From the NCBI RefSeq assembly GCF_026914185.1, contig NC_070567.1, positions 4,738,001-4,802,000 of the forward strand: a DNA stretch of 64,000 bases, given 5' to 3'. Below, piece by piece: positions 34,710 to 43,907 of the stretch. Each line of letters opens with the position of its first letter. Position 1 is the first letter of the stretch. A program made the translations under genes and the position numbers. A model generated the notes under the pieces. That model was not told the origin of the DNA and did no database searches. It worked only from the letters and a program-made list of their open reading frames with translations. Source of the DNA: Puccinia triticina (Eukaryota > Basidiomycota > Pucciniomycetes > Pucciniales > Pucciniaceae).

Positions 34710-35524
34710 TGAGGAACTCTGGCCGGTGCTAGGCCGGCAGCAGTTCGGGGAGGGGAAAAAGAAAAGCTGAGATTTATCTACGTATGCCCTCCGGGATGAT
34801 TGGCCGAAAAAGAGCGCTGAGATTCGTGTAAGCGTGAAGGGGGTTTGATTTTACGACGGCGGGAGATGCGCGTTGGCGGGTTTGTTTTGAGAGAGGCCGG
34901 GATACTGCCGGCAGGAGTGAGAGGTGTGATCTAAACCAGGAAGGTGGAGGAGATCAACGTTTTGCGGGGTAAAGAACTTAAAAGCCGTGAGATTCGGGCA
35001 AACAAATGCCAAGACGTGAACTTTGAACTTTGATGGATTGACTGAAAACTATATGGTTCAGAGTGGGTCCATGCCGCTCCAAAGCCTGAGTTCAAACTGA
35101 ACTCAAACCTTGGAGTTGGTGACATGTAGCAGACATCTCATCACAACCTAGCGCGCACGCGCGCGCAACAACAACATAAGACAAAGACAGAAACAAAACA
35201 AAACAAAACAGAAACAAAACAAACCAACCCTCCTCATACAAAACCTATCCAACGCGCGCAATGTGAAAGAGGAAATAACAAAACATGATGAAAGATAAAC
35301 TTAAAAGAAAACAGGACCAAGAAAGCCAAAACACAAGGAAGAGGGGGGGGGGGGAAGAAGACCTGAAACGCCTTGAGGATGCGCGCCACGCCGCGCCGTT
35401 GAACTTGAGGAGGCCTCAAGGGCTGAAAGCTGAATCTTGATGTCTTGAGTCTTGACGTCCTCTGGCGCGCGCCGTGCGCGGCAAAAAGCTTGATTCCTCC
35501 GCGTGTACCAGATTGTCCACCACA
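34710..35524 (-). repeat. 3' LTR of the Gypsy element
   Basis: 815 bp; on the minus strand begins TGTGGTGGACAATC and ends GAGTTCCTCA. Contains CGCGCACGCGCGCG and a run of 12 G, both shared with the other LTR. Confidence 0.95.
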
Positions 35525-35633
35525 TCCACCCATGACTTGCAGTCTGTCCCTAGACTGCTCGTCCAATACCGTGCCTAAAAGAACTCCAAGTCCTAGAGAA
35601 AGAAAGGGAAACAAACCAGGGGCCTCCGCGGTG

Positions 35634-35720
35634 CTCACAAGCGTGGCATAGAGTAGGGTTTTGACGATACGCGGTAGTAACTACCCGGGAGATGCATACT
35701 TGGAGAGGAACTTACTTCTG
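35634..35720 (-). repeat. Reiterated module D (after pol)
   Basis: Minus strand reads CAGAAGTAAGTTCCTCTCC ... GCATCTCCCGGG ... GTGAGC. Same plan as modules at 38899-38980, 39328-39410 and 41972-42019. The pol stop codon TAA lies within AAGTAAGT. Confidence 0.75.
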
Positions 35721-38700
35721 GTCAAGAATGTCCTCCCGGGAAAGAAACCTCTTCACTTGATCCGCGGCGAAGCGCCGCTTGAGCTCCGTGCCATCGAGTT
35801 CCGCCAAGATGTAAGAACCGCCTTGAACTTGCTCCACAACGCGGTACGGGCCGTTCCACCGATGCGCAAACAACTGGCCCCACTGTACTTCCAGTGACCG
35901 GTTGTATGCGAGGACCTGATCGCCAGGCTTGAGTGGTTCGCGAATCTTTGAGCCTTGTTTCTCCTCCCAATAACGAACCGACTCGCCCCGGGCATCCATC
36001 ATCTTCTTGAAAGCAATGCCTCGAGTCTCTTCACTGCGCTCCAGCTGACGAGAGCGGGCAACCAAAAGATCCTCGGTAGTCTTGACGGAATCCCAATCGA
36101 CGCCCAAGTAGGACTCGATTTCCAGATCCAAGGGAAGCACAGCCCGCTGACCGAAAACAAGCTCGTAGGGCGAGTAGCCTGTTGTCCGTTTTGTTGAGAT
36201 TCGGTCGGCGAACAAAACCAACGGCAAAAACTTCCGGCAATTCTTGCCGCTCTCGCCAGCCATTTTCACCAGAGCCGCCTTAAGAGGTCCATGGCCACGC
36301 TCTACCATTCCCTGCCCTTCGGGGTAGTAAGGAGTAGATACACGATGCTGGCCAGGCAGGGCCCGCAACATTGCGGCAAGCGCGCCACCGAATTCTGAGC
36401 CGCTGTCCGTCGAGTAAGCTTGAGCCAATCCGTACCGCATAGTCCAGTGTTCTTGCAAGAACGCGGCCACCGCTTCCGAGGTCAGATTGTTCAGGATCTT
36501 GGCTTCAACCCATCCCGAGAAGTCGTCCCGTGCCACTATCAAATACTTAGCACCGCTGGCTTTAAGATGCACGGCGTCCATGGAGACCCGGCCGAAAACA
36601 GTAGACTCGCCGGTTGGGTACCGCAGCTCTTGCGGCCGTCGAAGGTCTTTCTTTTGACACGCCTCGCAACTCTGACACCACTCGACCACAGATTTCTTCA
36701 ATGAAGGCCACCAAAAACGTTCGGACACGCGTCGGCAAGTTTCCGTTGAGCCGCGGTGACCTAAGTCTTTGTGAAGCTTGCCGAGAATCTCCGCCTGTTT
36801 TAATGGGATAGTCACGGCAATCCTAGGTAGGGGACTTCCCCTTTTCATGAGGCGCCCAGCTTGCAGAAAGAAGTCGACCGATCGCCGCTTCAAGGCACGA
36901 AACTCTTTCGATTGCATCCCGACCGGCTTAAGCAGCGTAGCCAGAAAGTGCTCAAGATCTCGCCAGTAGCCTTGCTGATATCCAGTGTAAGAGTCCTCCG
37001 CGCTCATAGCGTATGAGTGCCGTGCGCGAATGTGCGGAGCTTCTTCGTCAAAGTCAGAGGGGGGATCCGATTCGTCGTCTCCTTGCGGGCGTCGGGAAAG
37101 TCCATCAGGCATCGTAAAAGTCTTTCCTGGCCGGTGCACGATGTCGAATGAAAACAGCTGAATAAAAGCTACCCAACGCGTCATCGGTGCGTTGGGAAGA
37201 CTTGGGGCATTAATCATTTCGATCAGGGAGTGGGCGTCGACCTGCAACTCGAAATGCTGGCCCCACAGGATCGTCTGCAATTTCTTGAGAATGCGCGCCA
37301 CGCCGCAAAGCTCGAGCTTAGGCTGGGAGTAGCGGGACTCGACGTCAGAGAACAGAAGTGACTCATAGAGCGCCGGCCGGTCAAGTCCGTTCGAATCTTC
37401 TTGTGTAAGGACCGCGCCCGCTGCATGGAAGCTCGAGTCTACTGCCAGCTTAAGCTTGCCAGCTCCCTTCCCATATTGGATTTTAGACAGTACAATATCG
37501 TAGCCCACTGTAACTTTCAACCTTTGAAACGCGTCCTCGCACTCCGCCGACCATAGCCAGTCAGTATCCTTCCGCGTCAACCGTCGCAAAGGTAGACATA
37601 TCTCAGACAAACCCGGTATAAAAATTCGGACGTAAACCACTACCCCCAAAAAACCACGAAGTTCCGTCGCGTTGGCCGGGGTGGGCCAGGAGAGAATCTT
37701 GTTGACCTTCGCTTTCGCCATTCGACGGCCTTCCTTGCAAACGACATGGCCTACGATATCCAGAGCGGGAACACATGCTGCGAGCTTTGACGCAGAGACC
37801 GTAAGACCGCTCTCCTCGATCCTGAAGAGGACCCTCTCTAGCGTCGTTGCGTACTCCCAAATGAAACGACGGATCCCGGCATGCCACGGAAGAAGCTCGT
37901 TATTGTAATCAGAAACGGGGCCCTTTATACCTCCGTCGTCTATGAAAATGCCGGCATGGTCAGGGATTTCCTCCTGTAAGATCCATACCATCTGTGCCTG
38001 ATAAACGGCCACCGAGTTGGTGGCGCCTTGCGGAAGGCGCGTGAGTTGGAAGCGCCCTAAAGGTGTGTCGAAAGTCGTAAGGGGTCTCGAAATGGGGTCC
38101 AAGGCGCGCTCATCATAGCCGCCCATAATGTCGCCAAGGCCGTAGCATGCTCTTCCTGCGAAGGATTCGACGAAGTCCTCCGTAGCCGGCGGTACTCCCG
38201 CGTCCTTGACAGTCACCTTGTTCAAGGGCTGAAGGTCGTGAACCACCCGAAGTTTTCCGTTGCTCTTTAAGACGCAAAAGACCGGTGATGAGTAACTTGA
38301 AGTAGATTGCTCGTACAACCCGTTCTTCACGCGCTCTCGGATGATCTGAATATATTCGTCCACTTTCGCCGCCGGTATTGGAATCTTTTTCTTTTGCCAG
38401 GGCTCGTGCTCTACCACGGGGATAATGTATGGGAGTCCGTAAGAATCCTTGAGCAAGCTGCGCTCCTCAGGTACAAAGGCGATGGCGACATTACGCTCGG
38501 CTAGCACGTTCTTGATGAGGTTGAGCTCGTCCGGCCACAGCCAACCATCCGGTCCGAAATTCACCACCGACAGTCTTTCTTCCGTCACCCGTCCCTTAGG
38601 CTGAAAAGGACCCGCCAATGATCGCGACAGGCCCTGATAGGGATCCCTGGAGAGCGGCGGCCGTCGAAGCGGGGGGTTGAGTCCTTGAGGCATTGGACAG

Positions 38701-39869
38701 TTCACCGGCTTGACCTTCTTAGACACCGGCTTGTACTTTGCGGCGAAAGACAACCAGGATCCGTCCCACCACGATTCAACCAGTGATAACTGAGTCCGCA
38801 TACTGAGTCCACATTCCAGCAATCGCCACGTCCGGTGCTCGGCGAAATCCTCAAACGCTGCCTTCTCTGCAAGGGTGGAAAGAAACGCCGACGCTTTGCT
38901 CACGAGTGTGGCACGAGGTAGGGTTTTTGACGTTGACGTGGCATCTTGCCCGGAGGTGCACAATTGGGAGGAACTTACTTTTGGTTCTCCCAATCCCTCC
39001 GTCGTCCCAAAATACACAAATCCTCCTTCCGCTGCCATTCGCAATTCCGCTAGTTTCACCTCATCGCGGAGGGTCATTAGTTTTACCTCGTCGCGGAGGC
39101 TCGGGAGTTTAGGCTCATCGCGGAGCTGAACTAGTTTTATCTCATTGCGGAGGACGTCAGGAGACGTATCTAGTTTATTCTCATCACGGAGAGAAGATTC
39201 ATGACATAGTTTATTCTCTTTGCGGAGACGGGTACGAGTTGGAACTGACGCTAGTTTTTCCTCATTGCGGAGGCGGATTGTTGAGGAGTCATCTGCAATA
39301 GAAAGACAGAGAGGATGGCCGATGGGGCTCACATATGTGGCACGCGGTAGAGCTTTTGACAAAAAGGTGGCATCTTGCCCGGAGGTGCACAATTGGGAGG
39401 AACTTACTTCTACTCCTCCCATCCTCCGCAGAGACCCATTATCCTCCTTTCCACCCTTCACTAATAAACCTTCGCCGAAAGTGGCCGCCCTTGCGGAGAA
39501 ACTGGAACTAGAAACTTGAAGAGACTTGAGGGAAACTGAGCCGATGGAAGAAACTGAGCGAAATGGTGGAAACATTTTTTCGGAATTTTGAGAATTTTCT
39601 GACTGTTTTTCGGATTTTTGAGATTGTTTTTCAAGATGGCCGTGAGAAGATAGAGAGAAATAGCAACCATGAGACCCTAGATGAACAGTTGATCCAGCGG
39701 CGAGATGTCGGGACCCTAAATTAGATCTGCCGCCTCCCGGATCAACCGCATTTACAAAAAATGACGACCCTCCGACGGGTCGTCGCGTGCCTTCCCCTTG
39801 TGAGAAAGGACCGCCTTGCGTCCGTGCCCCGGAAACTCGCGCTCCCAGCGCCCGGAATCCACTGAGCAC
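35712..39869 (-). CDS. Gypsy pol polyprotein: RT, RNase H, integrase (open frame 1385 codons)
   Basis: Overlaps gag by 118 nt in the -1 frame, so frameshifting or a spliced message is needed; the true N-terminus is unknown. The first ~290 residues are not enzymatic: two copies of VSSSQLCTSGQDAT (from modules) and seven LR-x-E-x-KL repeats. Then reverse transcriptase (SPVFCVLKSNGKLRVVHDL, LPQGATNSV, catalytic FIDDGG at ~645), RNase H (LAVDSSFHAAGAVL ~805, DAHSLIEMI), integrase zinc finger (LHKDLGHRG ... CQSCEACQKKD ~1030-1085), integrase core (SMDAVHLK, STDSGSEFGG, GMVERGHGPLKAAL ~1095-1190) and a C-terminal RWNGPYRVVEQVQGGSYIL. No chromodomain seen. No stops inside. Confidence 0.95.
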   Translation of the reverse strand: MLSGFRALGARVSGARTQGGPFSQGEGTRRPVGGSSFFVNAVDPGGGRSNLGSRHLAAGSTVHLGSHGCYFSLSSHGHLEKQSQKSEKQSENSQNSEKMFPPFRSVSSIGSVSLKSLQVSSSSFSARAATFGEGLLVKGGKEDNGSLRRMGGVEVSSSQLCTSGQDATFLSKALPRATYVSPIGHPLCLSIADDSSTIRLRNEEKLASVPTRTRLRKENKLCHESSLRDENKLDTSPDVLRNEIKLVQLRDEPKLPSLRDEVKLMTLRDEVKLAELRMAAEGGFVYFGTTEGLGEPKVSSSQLCTSGQDATSTSKTLPRATLVSKASAFLSTLAEKAAFEDFAEHRTWRLLECGLSMRTQLSLVESWWDGSWLSFAAKYKPVSKKVKPVNCPMPQGLNPPLRRPPLSRDPYQGLSRSLAGPFQPKGRVTEERLSVVNFGPDGWLWPDELNLIKNVLAERNVAIAFVPEERSLLKDSYGLPYIIPVVEHEPWQKKKIPIPAAKVDEYIQIIRERVKNGLYEQSTSSYSSPVFCVLKSNGKLRVVHDLQPLNKVTVKDAGVPPATEDFVESFAGRACYGLGDIMGGYDERALDPISRPLTTFDTPLGRFQLTRLPQGATNSVAVYQAQMVWILQEEIPDHAGIFIDDGGIKGPVSDYNNELLPWHAGIRRFIWEYATTLERVLFRIEESGLTVSASKLAACVPALDIVGHVVCKEGRRMAKAKVNKILSWPTPANATELRGFLGVVVYVRIFIPGLSEICLPLRRLTRKDTDWLWSAECEDAFQRLKVTVGYDIVLSKIQYGKGAGKLKLAVDSSFHAAGAVLTQEDSNGLDRPALYESLLFSDVESRYSQPKLELCGVARILKKLQTILWGQHFELQVDAHSLIEMINAPSLPNAPMTRWVAFIQLFSFDIVHRPGKTFTMPDGLSRRPQGDDESDPPSDFDEEAPHIRARHSYAMSAEDSYTGYQQGYWRDLEHFLATLLKPVGMQSKEFRALKRRSVDFFLQAGRLMKRGSPLPRIAVTIPLKQAEILGKLHKDLGHRGSTETCRRVSERFWWPSLKKSVVEWCQSCEACQKKDLRRPQELRYPTGESTVFGRVSMDAVHLKASGAKYLIVARDDFSGWVEAKILNNLTSEAVAAFLQEHWTMRYGLAQAYSTDSGSEFGGALAAMLRALPGQHRVSTPYYPEGQGMVERGHGPLKAALVKMAGESGKNCRKFLPLVLFADRISTKRTTGYSPYELVFGQRAVLPLDLEIESYLGVDWDSVKTTEDLLVARSRQLERSEETRGIAFKKMMDARGESVRYWEEKQGSKIREPLKPGDQVLAYNRSLEVQWGQLFAHRWNGPYRVVEQVQGGSYILAELDGTELKRRFAADQVKRFLSREDILDQK
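38899..38980 (-). repeat. Reiterated module C (in pol N-terminus)
   Basis: Minus strand AAGTAAGTTCCTCCCAATTG ... CTCCGGGCAAGATGCCAC ... GTGCCACACTCGTGAG; in-frame with pol, encoding VSSSQLCTSGQDAT. Confidence 0.8.
39040..39290 (-). repeat. In-frame repeats LR-x-E-x-KL in pol N-terminus
   Basis: Seven units of LR(D/N/K)E-x-KL separated by 2-8 residues; at DNA level CTCCGCGATGAGGTAAAACT-like words recur. Confidence 0.85.
39328..39410 (-). repeat. Reiterated module B (in pol N-terminus)
   Basis: Near-copy of module C about 430 bp away, also in frame (VSSSQLCTSGQDATFLSK). Confidence 0.8.
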
Positions 39870-41881
39870 AGAGAGACCTCAATCTTGCGGCCCGTCGAGT
39901 CCGGCAGCAGGATCCGCTCCCCTACTTGATTGTCGAAATTCAAGGTAGCGTTGAAATCCATAAGAAAGGGTCTACCGAAAATGAGGGGTCCGTCCATACG
40001 CGTGATCCAGAAATGACAAGACCCGACAATCGTCTTGCCCACTCGAATTGGAACATCCTCCGCCACGCCGACAAGCTCGCACGCTTGATTTCCAATGCCA
40101 TAAACAGCTGAACTAAAATTTACCCGCGGGCTAATGTTGAATTTGTTAGCCATCGAGTCCGAGATCAAATTCAGCTGGGATCCAGAGTCTATTAAAGAAA
40201 TGGCGTTACTCTCCTCGTCGCCAACCAAGCAGGGCATATACCCCAACGGACAGGAGTAAAGCTTCATGCCGTCAATCCGGCCGTCTCCCTCCGAGTCCTC
40301 TGCCAAAGTCCCTGATGACACCTTCATCTCGTCCGCCCCAACCTCGACTCGCCGCCTCGAAACCCATCTCTTCATTCCCTCAGCTACTGACGGGGCCACC
40401 GCTAGCAATTCGGACACAGTGATGTTGGGAACCGTGACATCGAACATCTTCTTGAGCATCACGTCCGTGGCGTTGGGGTGATCCTTTGCGATGCCGCGCT
40501 CGAAGCGCACCTTAGGAGACGATGAGATTGCCTTGGGCGTCACCGGTGCGACTGGAGCGTCCTTAGACGTATCTTCCATGGAGGGAGCCGCCGGCACCCG
40601 CTCAAACAACTCGGAATTGGCATCCATTTCGTCCGTGTCTGATCCGGATCTGGGAGCTGGGTCCTTGCGCGCCGGTCGACGCGCCGCAGAAGGGGGAACG
40701 ACCGGAGCCTTGAAAGGCTTAGGAGCCTCGTGTTTCTTGCGCGCAGGGTCGGCCTCATAGGTTCCAGAGAAAGATTGAGAAGAGATCGAGGGTGGGCGCC
40801 AGGGGTCTAAAGATCCACAAGTGGCCCGAAACTCCGCCTCCGGCACGCTAGCCGTTGCTGCCTTTGGGTTGTAGGAGGCTACTACATGCCTAATGGGCCT
40901 CGAGTTGTCCACTGGAATAAGCGCGCCGTTTGGAAGAAAGAAACTGCCGCCGCGCTGTTCCACTAGTTTGGCCTCCTTGTCCTTCTGCAGCTCCGCGCAT
41001 CTGCCGAGCCCATGCCCCTCCCTGTGACAATAATAGCATACCATTGGTCCTCGAGGCGCCGCGGGCCGCGCCTGAGCCGCAAACTTCTGCTCCAACCGCT
41101 GCTCAAATGACTGGAGCATGCGTTCGATGTCGTCCATAGTAGCGGGAGATCTAGCCTGCGAAGGCGCCTCCTTCGGACGGCGGTCGGACTCGATCTTCTG
41201 CATGACCTCGTTAGACTGTTTGAAAAGCCCTGCGGGAACCGGAACTTCAGCGCGAGAATCTTCGAACGTGAGAGCCGTCTGGTTCCTCATAACTTCCTCC
41301 ACGGCCGTCTTCAAAATCTCAAACGTAGGTAGTTTGAACCGGTTATCTTGAGTAGTTATCATAGTCTTGTCCTTGATCAGTTGATCCCTGATACGCTCCT
41401 GTAGCCCTAGCGAGAATGACTGATAATAGAGTCTCTTGATTTCCTCCACAGAATCGATGTGGTCCTTGCGCAAAAGATACGACTGGATAGGTTGCCAAGA
41501 CTTGCGAAAGTCCTGAAAGTCCACCACCGACTGCACTCCTCCTTTATCCTTCCATGCCTGAACCAGCTCCTCCAGATGCCGAGTGGTAAAGCGAGCTGTA
41601 TCGATTTTTCCCCAATGCGAGAGCATAGCCGCTTTCAAGAGAGTCCAATTCGGAGGTTCGAAACCGTCCAAAGTCTCGACCACATCCTTGACTTCAGCCG
41701 TGCGAATGAAAAACCGCACCTGCTGAGCCATGTCGGCCTCAGAAGCGCCATCGAGCCTTGCAGCCAACTGGTAATCGGCCAGGAATCTCTCTACATTAGA
41801 GCCATCGAAGCCCAGGGACTTATCCTGCGGCTTAATCTTGACCATCCGAGCACCAGATGCTCCGGCCACCGGTTCTGCCAT
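39752..41881 (-). CDS. Gypsy gag with zinc knuckle and fused protease, 709 aa
   Basis: ATG at 41881 opens a 710-codon frame. Residues 1-250: gag helices (ERFLADYQLAARLDGASE, WTLLKAAMLSHWGKID). Zinc knuckle CYYCHREGHGLGRC (~280; CX2CX4HX4C) binds RNA. A Pro/Ala-rich linker with acidic patches follows, then a retropepsin: ISLIDSGSQLNLISDS (~565), GPLIFGRPFLMDFNATL (~645). Downstream of the protease the frame ends at 39752 inside the start of pol. Gag packages element RNA; the protease matures the polyproteins. Intact. Confidence 0.93.
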   Translation of the reverse strand: MAEPVAGASGARMVKIKPQDKSLGFDGSNVERFLADYQLAARLDGASEADMAQQVRFFIRTAEVKDVVETLDGFEPPNWTLLKAAMLSHWGKIDTARFTTRHLEELVQAWKDKGGVQSVVDFQDFRKSWQPIQSYLLRKDHIDSVEEIKRLYYQSFSLGLQERIRDQLIKDKTMITTQDNRFKLPTFEILKTAVEEVMRNQTALTFEDSRAEVPVPAGLFKQSNEVMQKIESDRRPKEAPSQARSPATMDDIERMLQSFEQRLEQKFAAQARPAAPRGPMVCYYCHREGHGLGRCAELQKDKEAKLVEQRGGSFFLPNGALIPVDNSRPIRHVVASYNPKAATASVPEAEFRATCGSLDPWRPPSISSQSFSGTYEADPARKKHEAPKPFKAPVVPPSAARRPARKDPAPRSGSDTDEMDANSELFERVPAAPSMEDTSKDAPVAPVTPKAISSSPKVRFERGIAKDHPNATDVMLKKMFDVTVPNITVSELLAVAPSVAEGMKRWVSRRRVEVGADEMKVSSGTLAEDSEGDGRIDGMKLYSCPLGYMPCLVGDEESNAISLIDSGSQLNLISDSMANKFNISPRVNFSSAVYGIGNQACELVGVAEDVPIRVGKTIVGSCHFWITRMDGPLIFGRPFLMDFNATLNFDNQVGERILLPDSTGRKIEVSLCSVDSGRWEREFPGHGRKAVLSHKGKARDDPSEGRHFL

Positions 41882-41971
41882 CGCGCTAGCCGATTTGATT
41901 GATAGCCTAAAAAAAACGAGGCGAAATCGGGCGGCTCACGAAGTGGCAATGTAATGCTTGACAAACTTGTA

Positions 41972-42019
41972 GCAAAAAAAAAAACCCTCGGAGGTGCACA
42001 ACTGGGAGGACTTACTTCT
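41972..42019 (-). repeat. Reiterated module A (5' leader)
   Basis: Minus strand CTAGAAGTAAGTCCTCCCAG ... TTGTGCACCTCCGAGGG, shorter than the other modules. Lies between the PBS and gag. Confidence 0.7.
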
Positions 42020-42120
42020 AGTCTCCTGTGCCTCCGCCGCTGAACCCTAAAACAAAAGAAAACGAAAAGAAACTTTCACTGAGAACAAAGACCGCCAAGC
42101 GTCTCGAAACCGTCCAAATC

Positions 42121-42172
42121 GGCGAGACTGTAAATCTTGAGGTCGCTGGTTCGATCCCGGCTTGGGGGACCA
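42121..42172 (-). other. Primer-binding site extended through the 3' half of tRNA-Tyr
   Basis: Two bases after the 5' LTR the element reads TGGTCCCCCAAGCCGGGA on its own (minus) strand. On the plus strand 42121-42172 is a tRNA 3' half: anticodon arm with loop CTGTAAA (anticodon GTA, Tyr), variable bases AGGTC, T-arm GCTGG-TTCGATC-CCGGC, acceptor strand TTGGGGG, discriminator A and CCA. No matching 5' half exists upstream, so it is not a tRNA gene. Confidence 0.85.
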
Positions 42173-42174
42173 AA

Positions 42175-42989
42175 TGAGGAACTCTGGCCGGTGCTAGGCC
42201 GGCAGCAGTTCGGGGAGGGGAAAAAGAAAAGCTGAGATTTATCTACGTATGCCCTCCGGGATGATTGGCCGAAAAAGAGCGCTGAGATTCGTGTAAGCGT
42301 GAAGGGGGTTTGATTTTACGACGGCGGGAGATGCGCGTTGGCGGGTTTGTTTTGAGAGAGGCCGGGATACTGCCGGCAGGAGTGAGAGGTGTGATCTAAA
42401 CCAGGAAGGTGGAGGAGATCGACGTTTTGCGGGGTAAAGAACTTAAAAGCCGTGAGATTCGGGCAAACAAATGCCAAGACGTGAACTTTGAACTTTGATG
42501 GATTGACTGAAAACTATATGGTTCAGAGTGGGTCCATGCCGCTCCAAAGCCTGAGTTCAAACTGAACTCAAACCTTGGAGTTGGTGACATGTAGCAGACA
42601 TCTCATCACAACCTAGCGCGCACGCGCGCGCAACAACAACATAAGACAAAGACAGAAACAAAACAAAACAAAACAGAAACAAAACAAACCAACCCTCCTC
42701 ATACAAAACCTATCCAACGCGCGCAATGTGAAAGAGGAAATAACAAAACATGATGAAAGATAAACTTAAAAGAAAACAGGACCAAGAAAGCCAAAACACA
42801 AGGAAGAGGGGGGGGGGGGAAGAAGACCTGAAACGCCTTGAGGATGCGCGCCACGCCGCGCCGTTGAACTTGAGGAGGCCTCAAGGGCTGAAAGCTGAAT
42901 CTTGATGTCTTGAGTCTTGACGTCCTCTGGCGCGCGCCGTGCGCGGCAAAAAGCTTGATTCCTCCGCGTGTACCAGATTGTCCACCACA
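42175..42989 (-). repeat. 5' LTR of the Gypsy element
   Basis: 815 bp, matches 34710-35524 with one difference seen. Confidence 0.95.
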
Positions 42990-43907
42990 CCGTGCATCCA
43001 CAGTTTCCAACTGAGACGTGGAGAGCCTTTCTTGATGGCGTTTTGAATCAAATTCCCGGCTCCATTGTATCAATCGTTGCAAGCGGCGGCTATTTTTTCT
43101 TGAAATTCATCAAGGGTCATTGGTCCGGCAGTAATTGAAATATCAAAGTTTCCTCCGGAGTCGGCGGAGTTGACCAACGTCCACATGGCTTTATAGTGTT
43201 TGCCCTCTTTTGGGCAAAGTAACTTGAAGCCCGTGTTGCAAAAAATGATCTGCGGCTGCATGTGCACATCGTAAAAGAGCAAAAAAAGTTAGAATTGTGT
43301 CAATATAGAGCCATGAATAACCAAAATCTCACCGGGAGGTTACTCAATGGTTCTCCAGAAAGGTGAACCCGCTGGTATTCACTATCGCTAAAATACCCCG
43401 GAGGGGGGTTCTCCCTTCCCAAAAGATCGAGCCTGAATTGAGACATTGGAAAAATGGGAATTGGTATCCGTCAAGGCTAGCAAATCAGGAAATGGGGGGG
43501 GAGATTGAGCTGCCTGTTGAACATCCAGACAATCGACCCACATCCTGACTGCTGTGGCTGCTGACCATCCGGACAATCAAGCCACAGCCTCACAGGAGTG
43601 GTACTGCTGTGGCCGCAATGATTGTTGCAGGATCATGGCTTTTGAGGGAAGACAAAAGTGTGGAACCTAAAATTCATGTTTGGCGATTTTGGCGAACCTT
43701 GCTGAAAATCAGTCCAAGCATTCATAAAAACACAATACACCCAAACACTCAAATTAGAGGAACATTTCTAAAATGGTACATATAAAATCATCATTTGAAA
43801 GTTTTATGATTTTATGATTATATGTACATAATGGAAAGTTTATGATTTCAACTTTGATCAACACCTTAATTTTATGTAAATAGTGACATATGCAATTTTG
43901 AATACCA

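Larger units (their letters stand above)
34710..42989 (-). mobile_element. Full-length Ty3/Gypsy LTR retrotransposon (8.28 kb)
   Basis: Two 815-bp LTRs enclose gag and pol on the minus strand, with a primer-binding site next to the 5' (right) LTR. Reading the two LTRs side by side I saw one difference (A/G near 34957/42422), so the insertion is recent. Target duplication is CCGT (34706-34709, 42990-42993), or ACCGT if one LTR base is counted. Both open frames are intact, so it may be autonomous. It inserted into the SAM-like family gene of the composite. Confidence 0.95.
33840..43255 (-). pseudogene. SAM-like rust family gene, split by the Gypsy insertion and otherwise broken
   Basis: Minus strand. 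Part 1 (43255-42990) reads QPQIIFCNTGFKLLCP ... WTLVNSADSGGNFDI ... FQEKIAAACND; part 2 (from 34705) continues exactly in frame when one cop of the target duplication is removed (KLWMHGKTAPEF across the junction), through FSCWMNALIALGKDQTS to an intron at about 34278-34217, then DMKFETLSSKRRK, and ends in a SAM-like helix set (VIAILDKNDITHPKHL ... GLSNGIIAQLKDNISKFEKHL). I recall this layout as a multicopy rust family of unknown function. Breaks: TGA 43072-43070 after CND, LTR element, one base missing in a C7 tract at 34179-34185, TAA at 34004-34002. An upstream exon around 43576-43388 is possible but unproven. Confidence 0.65.
31173..43907. mobile_element. Putative two-gene TIR transposon, now a nested composite
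   Basis: Both ends start TGGTATTCAAAATTGCAT (31173 rightward; 43907 leftward on the minus strand), and similarity between the two ends continues for more than 200 bp: TTTACATAAAAT, AGGTGTT, ATCATAAAA words, GTATTGTGTTTT and CTTGGACT recur in order. Between them lie a DDE transposase (plus, near the left end) and a SAM-like family gene (minus, near the right end). Without the 8.28 kb Gypsy insertion the element would be about 4.4 kb. The left arm also carries a 65-bp hairpin (31219-31283) and a MITE. Right flank has TA next to the end, as Tc1/mariner would give; left flank has TC, so the target duplication is not certain. Confidence 0.6.

Noticed and set aside
42085..42172. A complete tRNA-Tyr gene
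   Set aside because: Only the 3' half from the anticodon arm is present; no D-arm or 5' acceptor strand is found upstream, and the position next to an LTR explains it as a primer-binding site.
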